DNA of 64,000 bases from Halobellus captivus (GTDB lineage Archaea; Halobacteriota; Halobacteria; Halobacteriales; Haloferacaceae). Positions within the stretch are counted from its first letter, which is position 1, and every line of letters starts with the position of its first letter. The translations under genes were made by a program, and so were the position numbers. Of the stretch, positions 31,354 through 39,957 are shown one piece after another. The notes under the pieces were generated by a model. The model saw only the letters and a list, made by a program, of their open reading frames with translations, was not told where the DNA came from and ran no database searches. The stretch lies in NCBI RefSeq assembly GCF_003697845.1, contig NZ_RDQE01000004.1:1-64000 (forward strand). Reading direction: 5' to 3'.

Positions 31354-33263
31354 GCCGTCACCCCTCCACGATCGACTTCCGAACCGGCCGAACGGACCGG
31401 TTCCGCCGGCTCGAGTTGCGCCGGGGTGAACGTCGGGCCGTCGGCGTACTCGACGTAGTGGACGTCGACCTCCCCGTTGCTCATGACGCGGCTCACGCCG
31501 GTCGTCCGGTCGACGTCCCTGAAGTCCGCCGCGTCGTAGCGAACGCCGCGAAACGCGACCAGTTCCTTCCGTTCCGCGTGTTCGGTCTGGATGTAGTAGT
31601 AGAAGTCCGCCGTCGGGAAGTCGTTACCTCGGAAGCGACGCAACTCCCCGGGGAGCGCCTCCGGTGGCGTCTTCCAGGAGAGACGCGGATCGAGGTAGAC
31701 GCCCATCGCTTTCGCGTACCGACGGGGACCGCCGCGACCGGACGACAGCGCTGCACCCTCCGCACGGTACTCGATCGCAGTCACGTGTCCCTCGTACTGC
31801 TGTTCGGAGACGTGTTGGGTCGGTTGTGCGATGTACGGCGACGGAAAGATCACGAGCATCGAGAGCGTTACACCGATCACCAGCGCGACGATGCCGACCA
31901 CCTTGAGGGAGACCTCCAATCCCGGGGAGAGGCGTTCAACGCCCTCGATACCCTTCGTCAGCCCGATCGGTGCGAGGGTCCCGACGAGTATCATTCCGAA
32001 CCCTATGTGTCGGAAGAAGTACTCGTTGATGGGGCCGATGAAGGTGACGAGCGCGAAGGCGCCGAGCGCGATCCCCGACACCGAAAACGCCGTGGTGACC
32101 GTGCTGCTCCCGTCCTCGAAGTACGTCGACCGGAGGTTCGCCAACACGACCGCCGCGGCAACGAGAACGTAGAACACCTTCACCAGGAACAGTTTGACGA
32201 ATATCTCGGTGACGCTGAGCCCCACGGACTCGGCCGACTCCGTCCGTTGCGTGATGTCCTCTCCAGCCTGTGCGGCACCGGTGATCCATCCGTTCAACGC
32301 CTCGACGATGTTCGAGGAGTGACGAACCGCGGCGTCCTGCTGTCCGTTCCACACGGCGAAGGCGACCACCAGGAACAGGAACTGTCCGTAAAGCGGAGGC
32401 GACCGAGCGAGCAGCATCTCCGGAAACATCCGCCGTCCGACCCACTGGGTCGCCACTATCGCTCCCAAGACGATGAGGAGGTCGGTCGCCGCCAGCGGGT
32501 GATAGAGGACGACCGCGATCGCCCCGACGCCGAAGCCGAGGTCGGTCGACGACAGCCGTCCGGGGAGCGTCGAGTCCGCCGTCTCGGCGGTGAGGTGTTT
32601 GATCACCACGTACAACAGGACCGGCGCGAAGAACGTCGTCAACGAGAACGTGTGGAAATGCGGATGGAGGCTTATCTGGTTCAGCGGCAAGAACAGGAGA
32701 ATCGAGACCGCCGCCACCGCGACTGCGCGTCGATCCGGTACTATCGTCCGAACGCAGAGGGTACCGAACACGACGAAGAGGACCATCATCGAGAACACGA
32801 CGAACAGCATCGCCCGCTCCAGGGGGATCCCCGAGAGCACGGCCAGAAACCCGCTGTACGCGTAGGACCCGGGATACACGATCTCGGAGAAGGCCAAGTC
32901 GTCCGCGACCAGCCTTCGTGCCGCCCCCAGGTGACGGAGCGAGTCGCTGAGTCCGTAGAAGAAGTATCCGCGCACGAGCGGGAGCGCGACGATCGCGAGC
33001 ACGGACAGGCCACTCAGCGCGAGACTGCCGGCCCACTGGATCCAGGAAGCGGCGAAGGCCAGCGTGAGGACTCCCACCGACAGTGCGACGCCGATCCCGA
33101 TCCAGAAGAGCGGCGGCGTGGCGGCGTAGATGGATATCTCGGTGCCGGTCGCCGGGGCGGAGTTCGCGGCTGAAACGGCGATCAGGAAGCCGAGGACCCC
33201 GATCAGGAGTCCGACCGGCGCGACGTTTCGAGCCGCGTACGTCGACGACAGTCCCGGGGACAT
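31350..33263 (-). CDS. Multispanning membrane protein of the glycan operon (polymerase or GT-C candidate)
   Basis: 637 residues with about 12-13 transmembrane helices in the first 480. A C-terminal soluble domain of about 150 residues begins after IAQPTQHVSEQQ and contains VTAIEYRAEGAALSSGRGG and YYYIQTEHAERKELVAF. The overall layout, with loops such as RGYFFYGLSDSLRHLGAARRLV and FFRHIGFGMILVGT, fits membrane glycosyltransferases or polymerases (GT-C/Wzy-like), where the external loop acts on a lipid-linked sugar. I see no definitive motif. It overlaps the GT4 gene downstream and the DUF1616 gene upstream, so the three form one operon. Confidence 0.65.
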   Translation of the reverse strand: MSPGLSSTYAARNVAPVGLLIGVLGFLIAVSAANSAPATGTEISIYAATPPLFWIGIGVALSVGVLTLAFAASWIQWAGSLALSGLSVLAIVALPLVRGYFFYGLSDSLRHLGAARRLVADDLAFSEIVYPGSYAYSGFLAVLSGIPLERAMLFVVFSMMVLFVVFGTLCVRTIVPDRRAVAVAAVSILLFLPLNQISLHPHFHTFSLTTFFAPVLLYVVIKHLTAETADSTLPGRLSSTDLGFGVGAIAVVLYHPLAATDLLIVLGAIVATQWVGRRMFPEMLLARSPPLYGQFLFLVVAFAVWNGQQDAAVRHSSNIVEALNGWITGAAQAGEDITQRTESAESVGLSVTEIFVKLFLVKVFYVLVAAAVVLANLRSTYFEDGSSTVTTAFSVSGIALGAFALVTFIGPINEYFFRHIGFGMILVGTLAPIGLTKGIEGVERLSPGLEVSLKVVGIVALVIGVTLSMLVIFPSPYIAQPTQHVSEQQYEGHVTAIEYRAEGAALSSGRGGPRRYAKAMGVYLDPRLSWKTPPEALPGELRRFRGNDFPTADFYYYIQTEHAERKELVAFRGVRYDAADFRDVDRTTGVSRVMSNGEVDVHYVEYADGPTFTPAQLEPAEPVRSAGSEVDRGGVTA

Positions 33264-34471
33264 CAGCCCGCCCTCCGGTCGATGACGCCGGACGTCGACG
33301 GTTCGCCGAGGACGCCGTCGGACGTCGACGGTTCGCCGTGGATCGCGGTCGAGGGGCGAGACGTCACGACGCCCCCGGCGATCGACGCCCTCGCGCCGTT
33401 CGTGACTGCCGGTTCCGGATCGGACCGTTGCTCGGGAGTCGGAACGCTCGACGACGGAGTCACGGCGTTCGTTTCCTCAGAGGTGTCACTCGAGCCGACC
33501 CACAGCGTGAGGCTCCGGTAGGCGTTGTCGACCGTCGGTTCCGCGGGCGCGTCGTCGAGGTAGACGAGATAGGCGAGTCGGACTCGGTCGCCGGACATCG
33601 TCGAGGTGACGCTATGGGCCCTGTCCCACGGTTGGCCGGGGGAAACGGTCCGTTCGAACCGATCGAGCCTCGTGTCCTCGATGACGCTTCCGTCCGTATC
33701 CACGCGCTGGAGTTGGACGAAGACCTGGTACTCGACCTCGCGGGATTCGCGGTTCTCGAGCCGAAGGACGAGGTCCGCCGACTCGTCCTCCCCGAGCCGA
33801 TCGGGGTATCCGTCGGCGACGAGCTCCCCCTCATCGTTCTCGGTCAGCAGGGTAGCCGTGGTGTATTCGGAACTCTCCGGCGGCAGCGCTATCGAGACCG
33901 AGAGGTACGCCGCGGCGAGGAGAAGCGCGGCGACGACGGCGAGGTTCAGCAATTGCTCGTCTCGCGTCGGTGCCGAGCTCCGATCGACCACGTCCCTCGC
34001 CAACCGAGCGAACGGTGCCGGGGCGGCGAGGTCGGTCGGCGAGAGCGCGAACCGGCCGACGGCGAGCAGCGTCGACAGGAGCGTCGTGACCGACACGAGG
34101 ACGACCGCCGTTCCGGTGTCGTACCCGCCGGACCCGAACGCGACGACGTAGCCGTACAGCGGCGCCAGGCAGACGCTGAATCCGACGCCCATCGCGATCC
34201 GTTCGATCGGACCGAGCGAGGAGAGGTTCGACTCCCGGTGCTCCGACGCCATCGGCGTCGGCGTTTCGTTCCACCCCGGCTGCCGCCCCGGAAAGACCGC
34301 GAGCGTGAGGGCGTACCCGGGAAGGAACGACAGCGCCACGACGGCCAACAACAGCCGAAGCGTGGATCCCGACGGGAGCCACAGAACGACGATACTGACC
34401 AGTAGAACCGCGGGAACCGGCCAGAGAAGGGAGAACAGTTTCGGATACGAACGGGAGCGAGTGACCGTCAT
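33263..34471 (-). CDS. DUF1616 family membrane protein
   Basis: 402 residues. Three or four N-terminal helices include VVALSFLPGYALTLAVFPG and GPIERIAMGVGFSVCLAPLYGYVV, the signature of archaeal DUF1616 proteins (IERIxxGxGxSLxxxPLxG). After another helix (NLAVVAALLLAAAYLSVSIA) an extracytoplasmic domain follows, with LVLRLENRESREVEYQVFVQLQRVD, like an immunoglobulin-type fold. The C-terminal 80 residues are low complexity with a repeated GEPSTSxGV. DUF1616 proteins accompany S-layer and N-glycosylation genes but have no proved activity. It is the first gene of the operon; stop and next ATG share one base. Confidence 0.82.
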   Translation of the reverse strand: MTVTRSRSYPKLFSLLWPVPAVLLVSIVVLWLPSGSTLRLLLAVVALSFLPGYALTLAVFPGRQPGWNETPTPMASEHRESNLSSLGPIERIAMGVGFSVCLAPLYGYVVAFGSGGYDTGTAVVLVSVTTLLSTLLAVGRFALSPTDLAAPAPFARLARDVVDRSSAPTRDEQLLNLAVVAALLLAAAYLSVSIALPPESSEYTTATLLTENDEGELVADGYPDRLGEDESADLVLRLENRESREVEYQVFVQLQRVDTDGSVIEDTRLDRFERTVSPGQPWDRAHSVTSTMSGDRVRLAYLVYLDDAPAEPTVDNAYRSLTLWVGSSDTSEETNAVTPSSSVPTPEQRSDPEPAVTNGARASIAGGVVTSRPSTAIHGEPSTSDGVLGEPSTSGVIDRRAG

Positions 34472-34716
34472 TACTTTGCTCGAACTCGACGTCGCCAGGT
34501 CATTGTTATTGCACGGCTAATCTCGTTCAGGGGACCGAACCCGGATCACGTCCGCCGGGGGGGCCACTATCGCCGTGGAGCGGGCGAAACGCCTCGTCGG
34601 CGAACCTCGAGGAGCCGTCCACCGAGGCCGGCTCGAGCTACCCGTAGTTCTCCGAGGCCGTCACTCGGACGGGAGTGTCCTGAGTAAGCCGTTCGCTACG
34701 GGATACCGTTGGGTGT

Positions 34717-34726
34717 GATTAACAAA
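34717..34726 (+). promoter_or_regulatory. TATA-like promoter of the small ORF/phnM transcript
   Basis: GATTAACAAA, centred about 32 bases before the ATG at 34753. With this spacing transcription would start close to 34750, making the 31-codon frame at 34753, not phnM, the first translated frame. The rest of the 34472-34752 gap holds no gene I can support; a minus-strand A/T patch near 34505 may serve the DUF1616 gene. Confidence 0.45.
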
Positions 34727-34752
34727 GACACCCTGCCGGTATAGGGTCCGTT

Positions 34753-34848
34753 ATGCCAAGTCCCTCGACCGACCATCCCCTCCGTGACGCCGTCGTCTCC
34801 AGTCCGGACATCGATCCGTCCACCGATGGAACGCATTCGGGACGATGA
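34753..34848 (+). CDS. 31-residue leader ORF overlapping phnM
   Basis: ATG at 34753 and stop TGA at 34846-34848, overlapping the phnM ATG at 34845 (ATGA). It encodes MPSPSTDHPLRDAVVSSPDI plus eleven residues, with no recognisable domain. Two observations support translation: a TATA-like element about 32 bases upstream places its ATG at the 5' end of the transcript, and its stop is coupled to the next start. It may be a regulatory leader peptide, a small protein, or only a translational relay for phnM. Confidence 0.45.
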   Translation: MPSPSTDHPLRDAVVSSPDIDPSTDGTHSGR

Positions 34849-36056
34849 CCGGTATCACCGAGATCCGACACGGTCGGGTCGTCACCCCGACGGAGGTCAT
34901 CGACGACGGGCGGGTGGTCATCACCGGAAGCCGGATAGCGGACGTGAGCGGAACGGGAGGCGGAGCGTTACCCCGATCGGAGGCCGTCGACGCCGACGGC
35001 CGACTGGTCATGCCCGGCCTCGTCGACCTCCACGGTGACGACGTCGAGCAGCACCTCCATCCCCGTTCGGGCGCGCAGGTCGACACCAGCATGGCCCTCT
35101 CGATGGCGGACCGTGTGAACGTCCTGACCGGCGTGACGACGAAGTTCCACGCCGTCGCGTTCGAGAACTCGCCGGACGACGACCGGACGATCTCCGAGGC
35201 CACCGAGCTCGTCCACGAGATCGCGAACGCGACGTACCTGCTCTCCGACAACCGCGTCCACGCCCGCTGTGAACTGGTCGAGGAGAGCGTGAGGTCGGTC
35301 GAGGAGCTGTCGGAGGACGTGGACGTCGACCTCGTCTCGGTGATGCATCACGTGCCCGGCGACGGCCAGTACGATCGCGACGCGTTCGAGCGACACTACG
35401 TCGAGGACCGTAACTGGCCCACCGAGCGCGTCGCGGAGGCGATCTCCGAACGGCGGTCGCTCTCACCGACGGACCGCCGTTCGCTGTCCGAGCGGGTGGC
35501 GGACGTGGCGGCGGCCGCCGACGCTCCGCTGGCTTCACACGACGACGAGACGGCACGCGACATCGATCGACTGCTCGATCACGGGGCGTCGATCTCCGAG
35601 TATCCGCTCACGCGTGAGGCCGCACGGCACGCGAGCGATCGGGGGATGACCACCGTCATGGGGGCACCGAACGTCCTCAGGGGCGGGAGCCTCTGGGACA
35701 ACCTCTCGGCGCGCGCGGCGATCGACGACGGGATCGTCGACGTCCTGTGTTCCGACTACCATCCGCCGTCGCTGCTCGCGGCACCGTTCGTCGACACCGG
35801 CGAGCCGCTTCCGACCCGAACGAACCGGGTCACCCGAAACCCCGCCGACGCGGTCGGCATGCACGACCGGGGCCGGATCGAGGTCGGCGCACGTGCGGAC
35901 CTCCTCGTCGTCGATCCGGACCCGGTCCCGACGGTCGAACGCGTCTTCGTCGACGGGGTGGAAGTCCTCAAGAGCGGTGGCGATCCGCGTGGTCGCAGTC
36001 CCGAACGACGGCCGAGACTGGGGAATCCGACCGCGGGCCCATCGTTTCTCCATTGA
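34845..36056 (+). CDS. phnM: PhnM-like alpha-D-ribose 1-methylphosphonate 5-triphosphate diphosphatase
   Basis: 403 residues of amidohydrolase-superfamily sequence. Diagnostic PhnM motifs are LVMPGLVDLHGDDVEQHLHPR (metal site near residues 61-63), GVTTKFHAV, MHHVPGDGQYD, ASHDDETARD, VMGAPNVLRGGS and CSDYHPPSLLAAP. PhnM removes pyrophosphate from the ribosyl-phosphonate triphosphate intermediate of the C-P lyase pathway. No phnG-L, phnJ or phosphonate transporter is in the window. It therefore works with remote genes, or has been recruited for a related nucleotide or sugar triphosphate. Its last residues and stop codon coincide with an IS1341-type right end (ATTGACGTCC), so the C-terminus may be rewritten. 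Translation is probably coupled to a 31-codon leader ORF. Confidence 0.85.
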   Translation: MTGITEIRHGRVVTPTEVIDDGRVVITGSRIADVSGTGGGALPRSEAVDADGRLVMPGLVDLHGDDVEQHLHPRSGAQVDTSMALSMADRVNVLTGVTTKFHAVAFENSPDDDRTISEATELVHEIANATYLLSDNRVHARCELVEESVRSVEELSEDVDVDLVSVMHHVPGDGQYDRDAFERHYVEDRNWPTERVAEAISERRSLSPTDRRSLSERVADVAAAADAPLASHDDETARDIDRLLDHGASISEYPLTREAARHASDRGMTTVMGAPNVLRGGSLWDNLSARAAIDDGIVDVLCSDYHPPSLLAAPFVDTGEPLPTRTNRVTRNPADAVGMHDRGRIEVGARADLLVVDPDPVPTVERVFVDGVEVLKSGGDPRGRSPERRPRLGNPTAGPSFLH

Positions 36057-36110
36057 CGTCCCTCCCGTGCTGAAGCGCGAGGCTTTCTCCTCGATTCTCC
36101 AGTAAAAAGG
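36052..36110 (-). mobile_element. Second right-end remnant of an IS1341/IS605-type element
   Basis: On the minus strand the terminal hairpin reads CCTCGCGCTTCAGCACGGGA then GGGACGTCAAT (hairpin 36061-36082), matching the 8178-8208 remnant. On the plus strand both sites start with ATTGACGTCCYTCC, and in both the TGA is the stop codon of the preceding gene. A run GAGAAAGCCTCG upstream of the hairpin extends the similarity weakly. No TnpB or TnpA coding sequence is present. Confidence 0.5.
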
Positions 36111-36393
36111 GGACCCGTACCACGACCGAGATCGACCCTTCGGGGTCAGGGATGGCCGATCTCACCCGTGATACGGATGAACGGTAGGGGCCCAGGGTAT
36201 ATATTTAAAAACCATGAAACACGTTGATCCACGGGCGATCGGGCCGCGTTGACCGTCGGGCAGACAGCTTCGAGACACGGGATCGGCTCGACCCGTGAGC
36301 CGATCACGGCCGGCCTCGATACGTTCCGGACCTGTCCGATCGAACATCGACGCCCTTTTTGATTAGCTCGACGAAAATCGTTTATAACATTAT
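36111..36393. other. Non-coding region between the IS remnant and the HalOD1 gene
   Basis: Contains an A/T-rich element GGTATATATTTAAAAACC (about 36197-36213) and a T-run before GATTAGC (about 36355-36368). The promoter-like CGTTTATAACATTAT (from 36379) sits right before the ATG at 36394; the same CGTTTATAACA occurs at 40293. No reading frame here resembles a protein. Confidence 0.4.
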
Positions 36394-36696
36394 ATGAGTT
36401 CGTTTGCCTCGGACGATGATTCCGAAATCAAAACTCTCGATGGAACGGTCGTTAACAGGACTCAAAGAGAGCCTGATACGTCCGTAACGGTGAGCATCGT
36501 CCGGACCGTTGCGGAGGAGAAAGGCGTCGTTCCCGCCGAGCTACCGGTGTTGAGCGACGTGGTCGATCCGGAGGCGCTGGACGACCTGGTCACCGACGTC
36601 GATCGCGACGACCGAACCGGCGTCCGGGTCTCGTTCCAGTACTGTGGGTACACCGTCATCGTCACGGCGGACTCCGTTACGCTGCTGTCCGACTGA
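36394..36696 (+). CDS. Stand-alone HalOD1 output-domain protein
   Basis: 100 residues: TSVTVSIVRTVAEEKGVVPAELPVLSDVVDPEALDDLV then RTGVRVSFQYCGYTVIVTADSVTLL. This is the halobacterial output domain 1 (HalOD1): an N-terminal helix with VA.....P..LP.L...VDP.AL, then a three-stranded 'V.F.Y.G..V.V....V.V' end. HalOD1 often ends histidine-kinase or response-regulator chains, and single-domain versions are abundant in haloarchaea. It has its own promoter-like element and no co-transcribed neighbour. Three more copies are in this window (45112, 49479, 51380). Signal and partner unknown. Confidence 0.85.
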   Translation: MSSFASDDDSEIKTLDGTVVNRTQREPDTSVTVSIVRTVAEEKGVVPAELPVLSDVVDPEALDDLVTDVDRDDRTGVRVSFQYCGYTVIVTADSVTLLSD

Positions 36697-36967
36697 CTCC
36701 TCGGCCGGACGAGGCCCTCCGACCGTCCGTCGATGGAACGTCCCTTCGACGGAGCGTGCCGGCGGGGAGGCGTAGGCGGTACCTAACGAGGCGATCGATC
36801 GCGCTCGACGAACCGTCCGTTCGTACGTTTTCGGAAAGGTTCACCATTACAATATCCGTCACCTGCCTGCCGACGGTTATGAACCAAGCAGGCCGTAGAA
36901 CGTATACTGATCGGAAGGTCGGCAGCCGGGATCGCGGTCGCGGATCGGCGGAGTCGCCCACGCGACC

Positions 36968-38146
36968 ATGAGTTCGTTCGATCAGGCCGTCGTCCTCGCA
37001 GCCGGCGAGGGGAGGCGAGTCCGTCCGCTCACTCGATACCAACCGAAGCCGATGCTCCGCGTCGCCGGCCGTCCGATACTCGAGTATCCCCTCGACGCGC
37101 TCGCGTCGATCGGCATCGAGGAGGTCGTCCTCGTGGTCGGCCACCGACGGAGACGGATCCAGAACCACTTCGAGAACGGGTACGGCGGGATCGACTTCAC
37201 GTACGTCACCCAGGAGACACGGCTCGGCAGTGGACACGCCCTCCAGACGGTCGAGGACTACGTGGACGGCGAGTTCCTCGTGGTGAACGGCGACAACGTC
37301 ATCGACGAAACGATGGTGGCGGAGGTCGCCCGGCGATACGCGCGGTCGGACGCCGTCGCCTGTATCGCGGTCGCCTCGTCGACCAGCGCCTCGGAGTACG
37401 GGACGGTCGGCGTCAGCGACGGTCTCGTCGACCGGATCGACGAGGGGGACGACGGCGCGTCCTCGCGGATCAACGCCGGCGTGTACGCGTTCGCTCCGAC
37501 GATCTTCGACGCGCTAGAACGGACGCAGTTCGAGGACGGCGAACGACCACTCACCGGCGCGATAGCGGAACTCGACGGAAAGGTCATCGCCGAGACGCCG
37601 AACGGCGTCTGGTTCGACTCGTCGTACCCGTGGGACCTGCTCACGACGAACGAGACCCTGCTCTACTCGTACCCGGAACTCGTCGACGTCGACGAGCGGG
37701 TCGCGGGATCCGCACGGATCCACGACTCGGCCGTGATCGGCGAGAACGTCCGGATCGGCGCGGACTGTAAGGTCTCGGCCGGCGCGGTCGTCCGTGGGGG
37801 GACCTGCCTGCTGTCGAGCACCATCGTCGACGAAAACGCGGTACTGGAGGGCTCGATCGTCGGCCCCGACGCTCGGGTCGGGGCGAACACGCTCCTCAGG
37901 GACAGCATCGTCGGCGGCGGAGCGACGATCGGCGACGGGACCGTCTCCCCCGGTCGGTCGGCCACGGTCGTGCTCGAGGGAACGGAGTACGCCGATCGCC
38001 GACTCGGCGGCGTCGTCGCGGACCGGGCGACGGTCGGCGCGAACGTCACGATCACGCCGGGATGCCGGATCGGACCCCGGAGCAGAGTCGGTTCCGGAGT
38101 CACGCTCGGCCGCGACGTAGCCGAGGACGCGGAGGTGATCGGCTGA
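36968..38146 (+). CDS. glmU: Bifunctional-type sugar-phosphate nucleotidyltransferase (GlmU-like)
   Basis: 392 residues. AVVLAAGEGRRVRPLTRYQPKPML is the nucleotidyltransferase signature, VNGDNVID holds the metal Asp, and a left-handed beta-helix follows (ARIHDSAVIGENVRIGADCKVSAGAVVRGG to the C-terminus). Such archaeal proteins make UDP-GlcNAc from GlcN-1-P (acetyl transfer plus uridylyl transfer) or act as NDP-sugar pyrophosphorylases. Direct coupling to glmS (stop and next ATG share one base, TGATG) argues strongly for the hexosamine pathway. It should supply the UDP-GlcNAc used by the 2-epimerase and by the WbpA-like dehydrogenase. Confidence 0.88.
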   Translation: MSSFDQAVVLAAGEGRRVRPLTRYQPKPMLRVAGRPILEYPLDALASIGIEEVVLVVGHRRRRIQNHFENGYGGIDFTYVTQETRLGSGHALQTVEDYVDGEFLVVNGDNVIDETMVAEVARRYARSDAVACIAVASSTSASEYGTVGVSDGLVDRIDEGDDGASSRINAGVYAFAPTIFDALERTQFEDGERPLTGAIAELDGKVIAETPNGVWFDSSYPWDLLTTNETLLYSYPELVDVDERVAGSARIHDSAVIGENVRIGADCKVSAGAVVRGGTCLLSSTIVDENAVLEGSIVGPDARVGANTLLRDSIVGGGATIGDGTVSPGRSATVVLEGTEYADRRLGGVVADRATVGANVTITPGCRIGPRSRVGSGVTLGRDVAEDAEVIG

Positions 38147-39957
38147 TGTGCGGGATCACCGCGCGCGTCGGCAGCGGCGACGCGGTCGACGAGCTCCTCT
38201 CGGGGCTCCGGAACCTCGAGTACCGGGGATACGACTCCGCGGGCATCGCGACGGTCAACGCCGACGGCCTCGACGTGATGAAGCGCGAGGGCGAGATAGA
38301 CGTCCTCTGCGGATCGGTACGCGGCTCGTCGATCCGCGGTCGGACGGGGATCGGACACACCCGGTGGTCGACGCACGGCCCCCCGACGGACGCGAACGCG
38401 CATCCACACACCGACTGTCTCGAACGGGTCGCGGTGGTCCACAACGGGATCATCGACAACTACGCCGAGCTCAAGGAGGAGCTCTCGACGCACGAGTTCA
38501 CGAGCGATACGGACACCGAGGTCGTTCCCCACCTCATCGAGGAGTTCCTCTCCGCCGGCTATCCGCCCGAAAAGGCGTTCCGGATGGCGATAGACCGCCT
38601 CTCGGGGAGCTACGCGATCGCCGCGGTGTTCGAGGGAACCGACGCCGTGTTCGGAACGCGGAGCGGTTCCCCGCTGGTTCTCGGGCGGTCCCCCGAGCGC
38701 TACTACCTCGCCAGCGACGTGCCGGCGTTCCTCGAGTACACCGACGAGGTCGTCTACCTCCAGGACGGGGACGTCGTGGCGATCCGCCCCGAGGGGTACG
38801 CGATCACGGACGCCGAGGGGACGACCGTGGAGCGTTCGGTGGAGACCGTCGACTGGGACCCCGACGACGCCGGAAAGGGAGGGTACGACCACTACATGTT
38901 GAAGGAGATCTACGAGCAACCCACGGCCCTTCGACAGACCATCCGCGGCCGAACCGACCCGTTGAAACAACGCGTGGACCTGGAGGAGCTCCCTCCGGGA
39001 ACGTTCTCGGGGATCGAGTCGGTTCACCTCGTCGCCATGGGTACCTCGTATCACGCGGCGATGTACGCCCAGTCGCTGCTCACGGACCGCGGTATCAACG
39101 CACAGGCGTACCTCTCCGGCGAATACGGCTCGAACCCGCCGCCGGTCGACGACCGGACGCTGGTCGTCGCCGTCTCCCAGAGCGGCGAGACCGCGGACAC
39201 CCTCTCGGCCATCCGCGCCATCCAGGGCACCGGAGCTCGCACGCTCGCGCTGACGAACGTCGTCGGGTCGACCGTCACCCGGGAGTGTGAGAACACGGTG
39301 TACATCCGTGCCGGTCCCGAGATCGGCGTCGCCGCGACCAAGTCGTTCTCCTCGCAGGTCGCGACCCTGATCCTCCTGTGTGAACGTCTGAGTCACGCGA
39401 CGAACGGGGCGACTCCCCGATCGACGAGCGACCTGTTCGACTCGTTGGCGGTCCTCCCGGACGACGTCCAGCAGATCCTCGACGAGTCGGAGGCGCAGGC
39501 GGTCGCCTCGGCGTATCACGACTGTGAGTCGTACTTCTTCCTGGGGCGGGGCGTCGGTCACGCCGTCGCGCTCGAAGGGGCGCTGAAGTTCAAGGAGATA
39601 ACCTACGATCACGCGGAGGGGTTCTCCGCGGCCGAACTCAAGCACGGTCCGCTGGCCCTCGTCACGGAGGACACGCCGGTGTTCGCCGTCTTCACGGGGC
39701 GGGACGACACCAAGACCGTACACAACGTCAAGGAGGTCCGCGCCCGCAACGCGCCCGTGGTCGCGGTCACCGACGGGAACCACACGGGGGCGACCGAATA
39801 CGCCGACCACGTGCTTTCCATCCCGGACACCCACCGGGACGTCGCCGGGATCCTCGCCAACGTCCAGCTCCAGCTGGTGTCGTACCTCGCCGCGGACATG
39901 CTTTCTCGGTCCATCGACAAACCTCGGAACCTCGCGAAGAGCGTCACCGTGGAGTGA
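38146..39957 (+). CDS. glmS: Glutamine-fructose-6-phosphate aminotransferase (isomerising)
   Basis: 603 residues from ATG 38146, which places Cys2 directly after the initiator Met (MCGITARVG), the N-terminal nucleophile of class II glutamine amidotransferases. RGYDSAGIA, HTRWSTHGPPTDANAHPH and NGIIDNY complete the glutaminase domain. The two SIS domains carry AMGTSYHAAMYA, VAVSQSGETADTL, RGVGHAVALEGALKFKE and a C-terminal AKSVTVE. It converts fructose-6-P and glutamine to glucosamine-6-P. An upstream in-frame start at 38062 is excluded because it would bury the catalytic Cys. Coupled to glmU. Confidence 0.97.
   Translation: MCGITARVGSGDAVDELLSGLRNLEYRGYDSAGIATVNADGLDVMKREGEIDVLCGSVRGSSIRGRTGIGHTRWSTHGPPTDANAHPHTDCLERVAVVHNGIIDNYAELKEELSTHEFTSDTDTEVVPHLIEEFLSAGYPPEKAFRMAIDRLSGSYAIAAVFEGTDAVFGTRSGSPLVLGRSPERYYLASDVPAFLEYTDEVVYLQDGDVVAIRPEGYAITDAEGTTVERSVETVDWDPDDAGKGGYDHYMLKEIYEQPTALRQTIRGRTDPLKQRVDLEELPPGTFSGIESVHLVAMGTSYHAAMYAQSLLTDRGINAQAYLSGEYGSNPPPVDDRTLVVAVSQSGETADTLSAIRAIQGTGARTLALTNVVGSTVTRECENTVYIRAGPEIGVAATKSFSSQVATLILLCERLSHATNGATPRSTSDLFDSLAVLPDDVQQILDESEAQAVASAYHDCESYFFLGRGVGHAVALEGALKFKEITYDHAEGFSAAELKHGPLALVTEDTPVFAVFTGRDDTKTVHNVKEVRARNAPVVAVTDGNHTGATEYADHVLSIPDTHRDVAGILANVQLQLVSYLAADMLSRSIDKPRNLAKSVTVE

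Noticed and set aside
31227-33173. Plus-strand frame of 648 codons opposite the membrane protein
   Set aside because: Very basic, His/Arg/Glu-rich and antisense to a multispanning membrane protein with typical haloarchaeal composition.
36213-36251. Twelve-codon frame after an A/T-rich promoter-like element
   Set aside because: Too short, not linked to a following gene, no supporting signal beyond the A/T run.
37663-39834. Minus-strand frame of 723 codons opposite glmU-glmS
   Set aside because: It is the antisense of two well-recognised enzymes; high GC keeps such frames open. No domain is visible.
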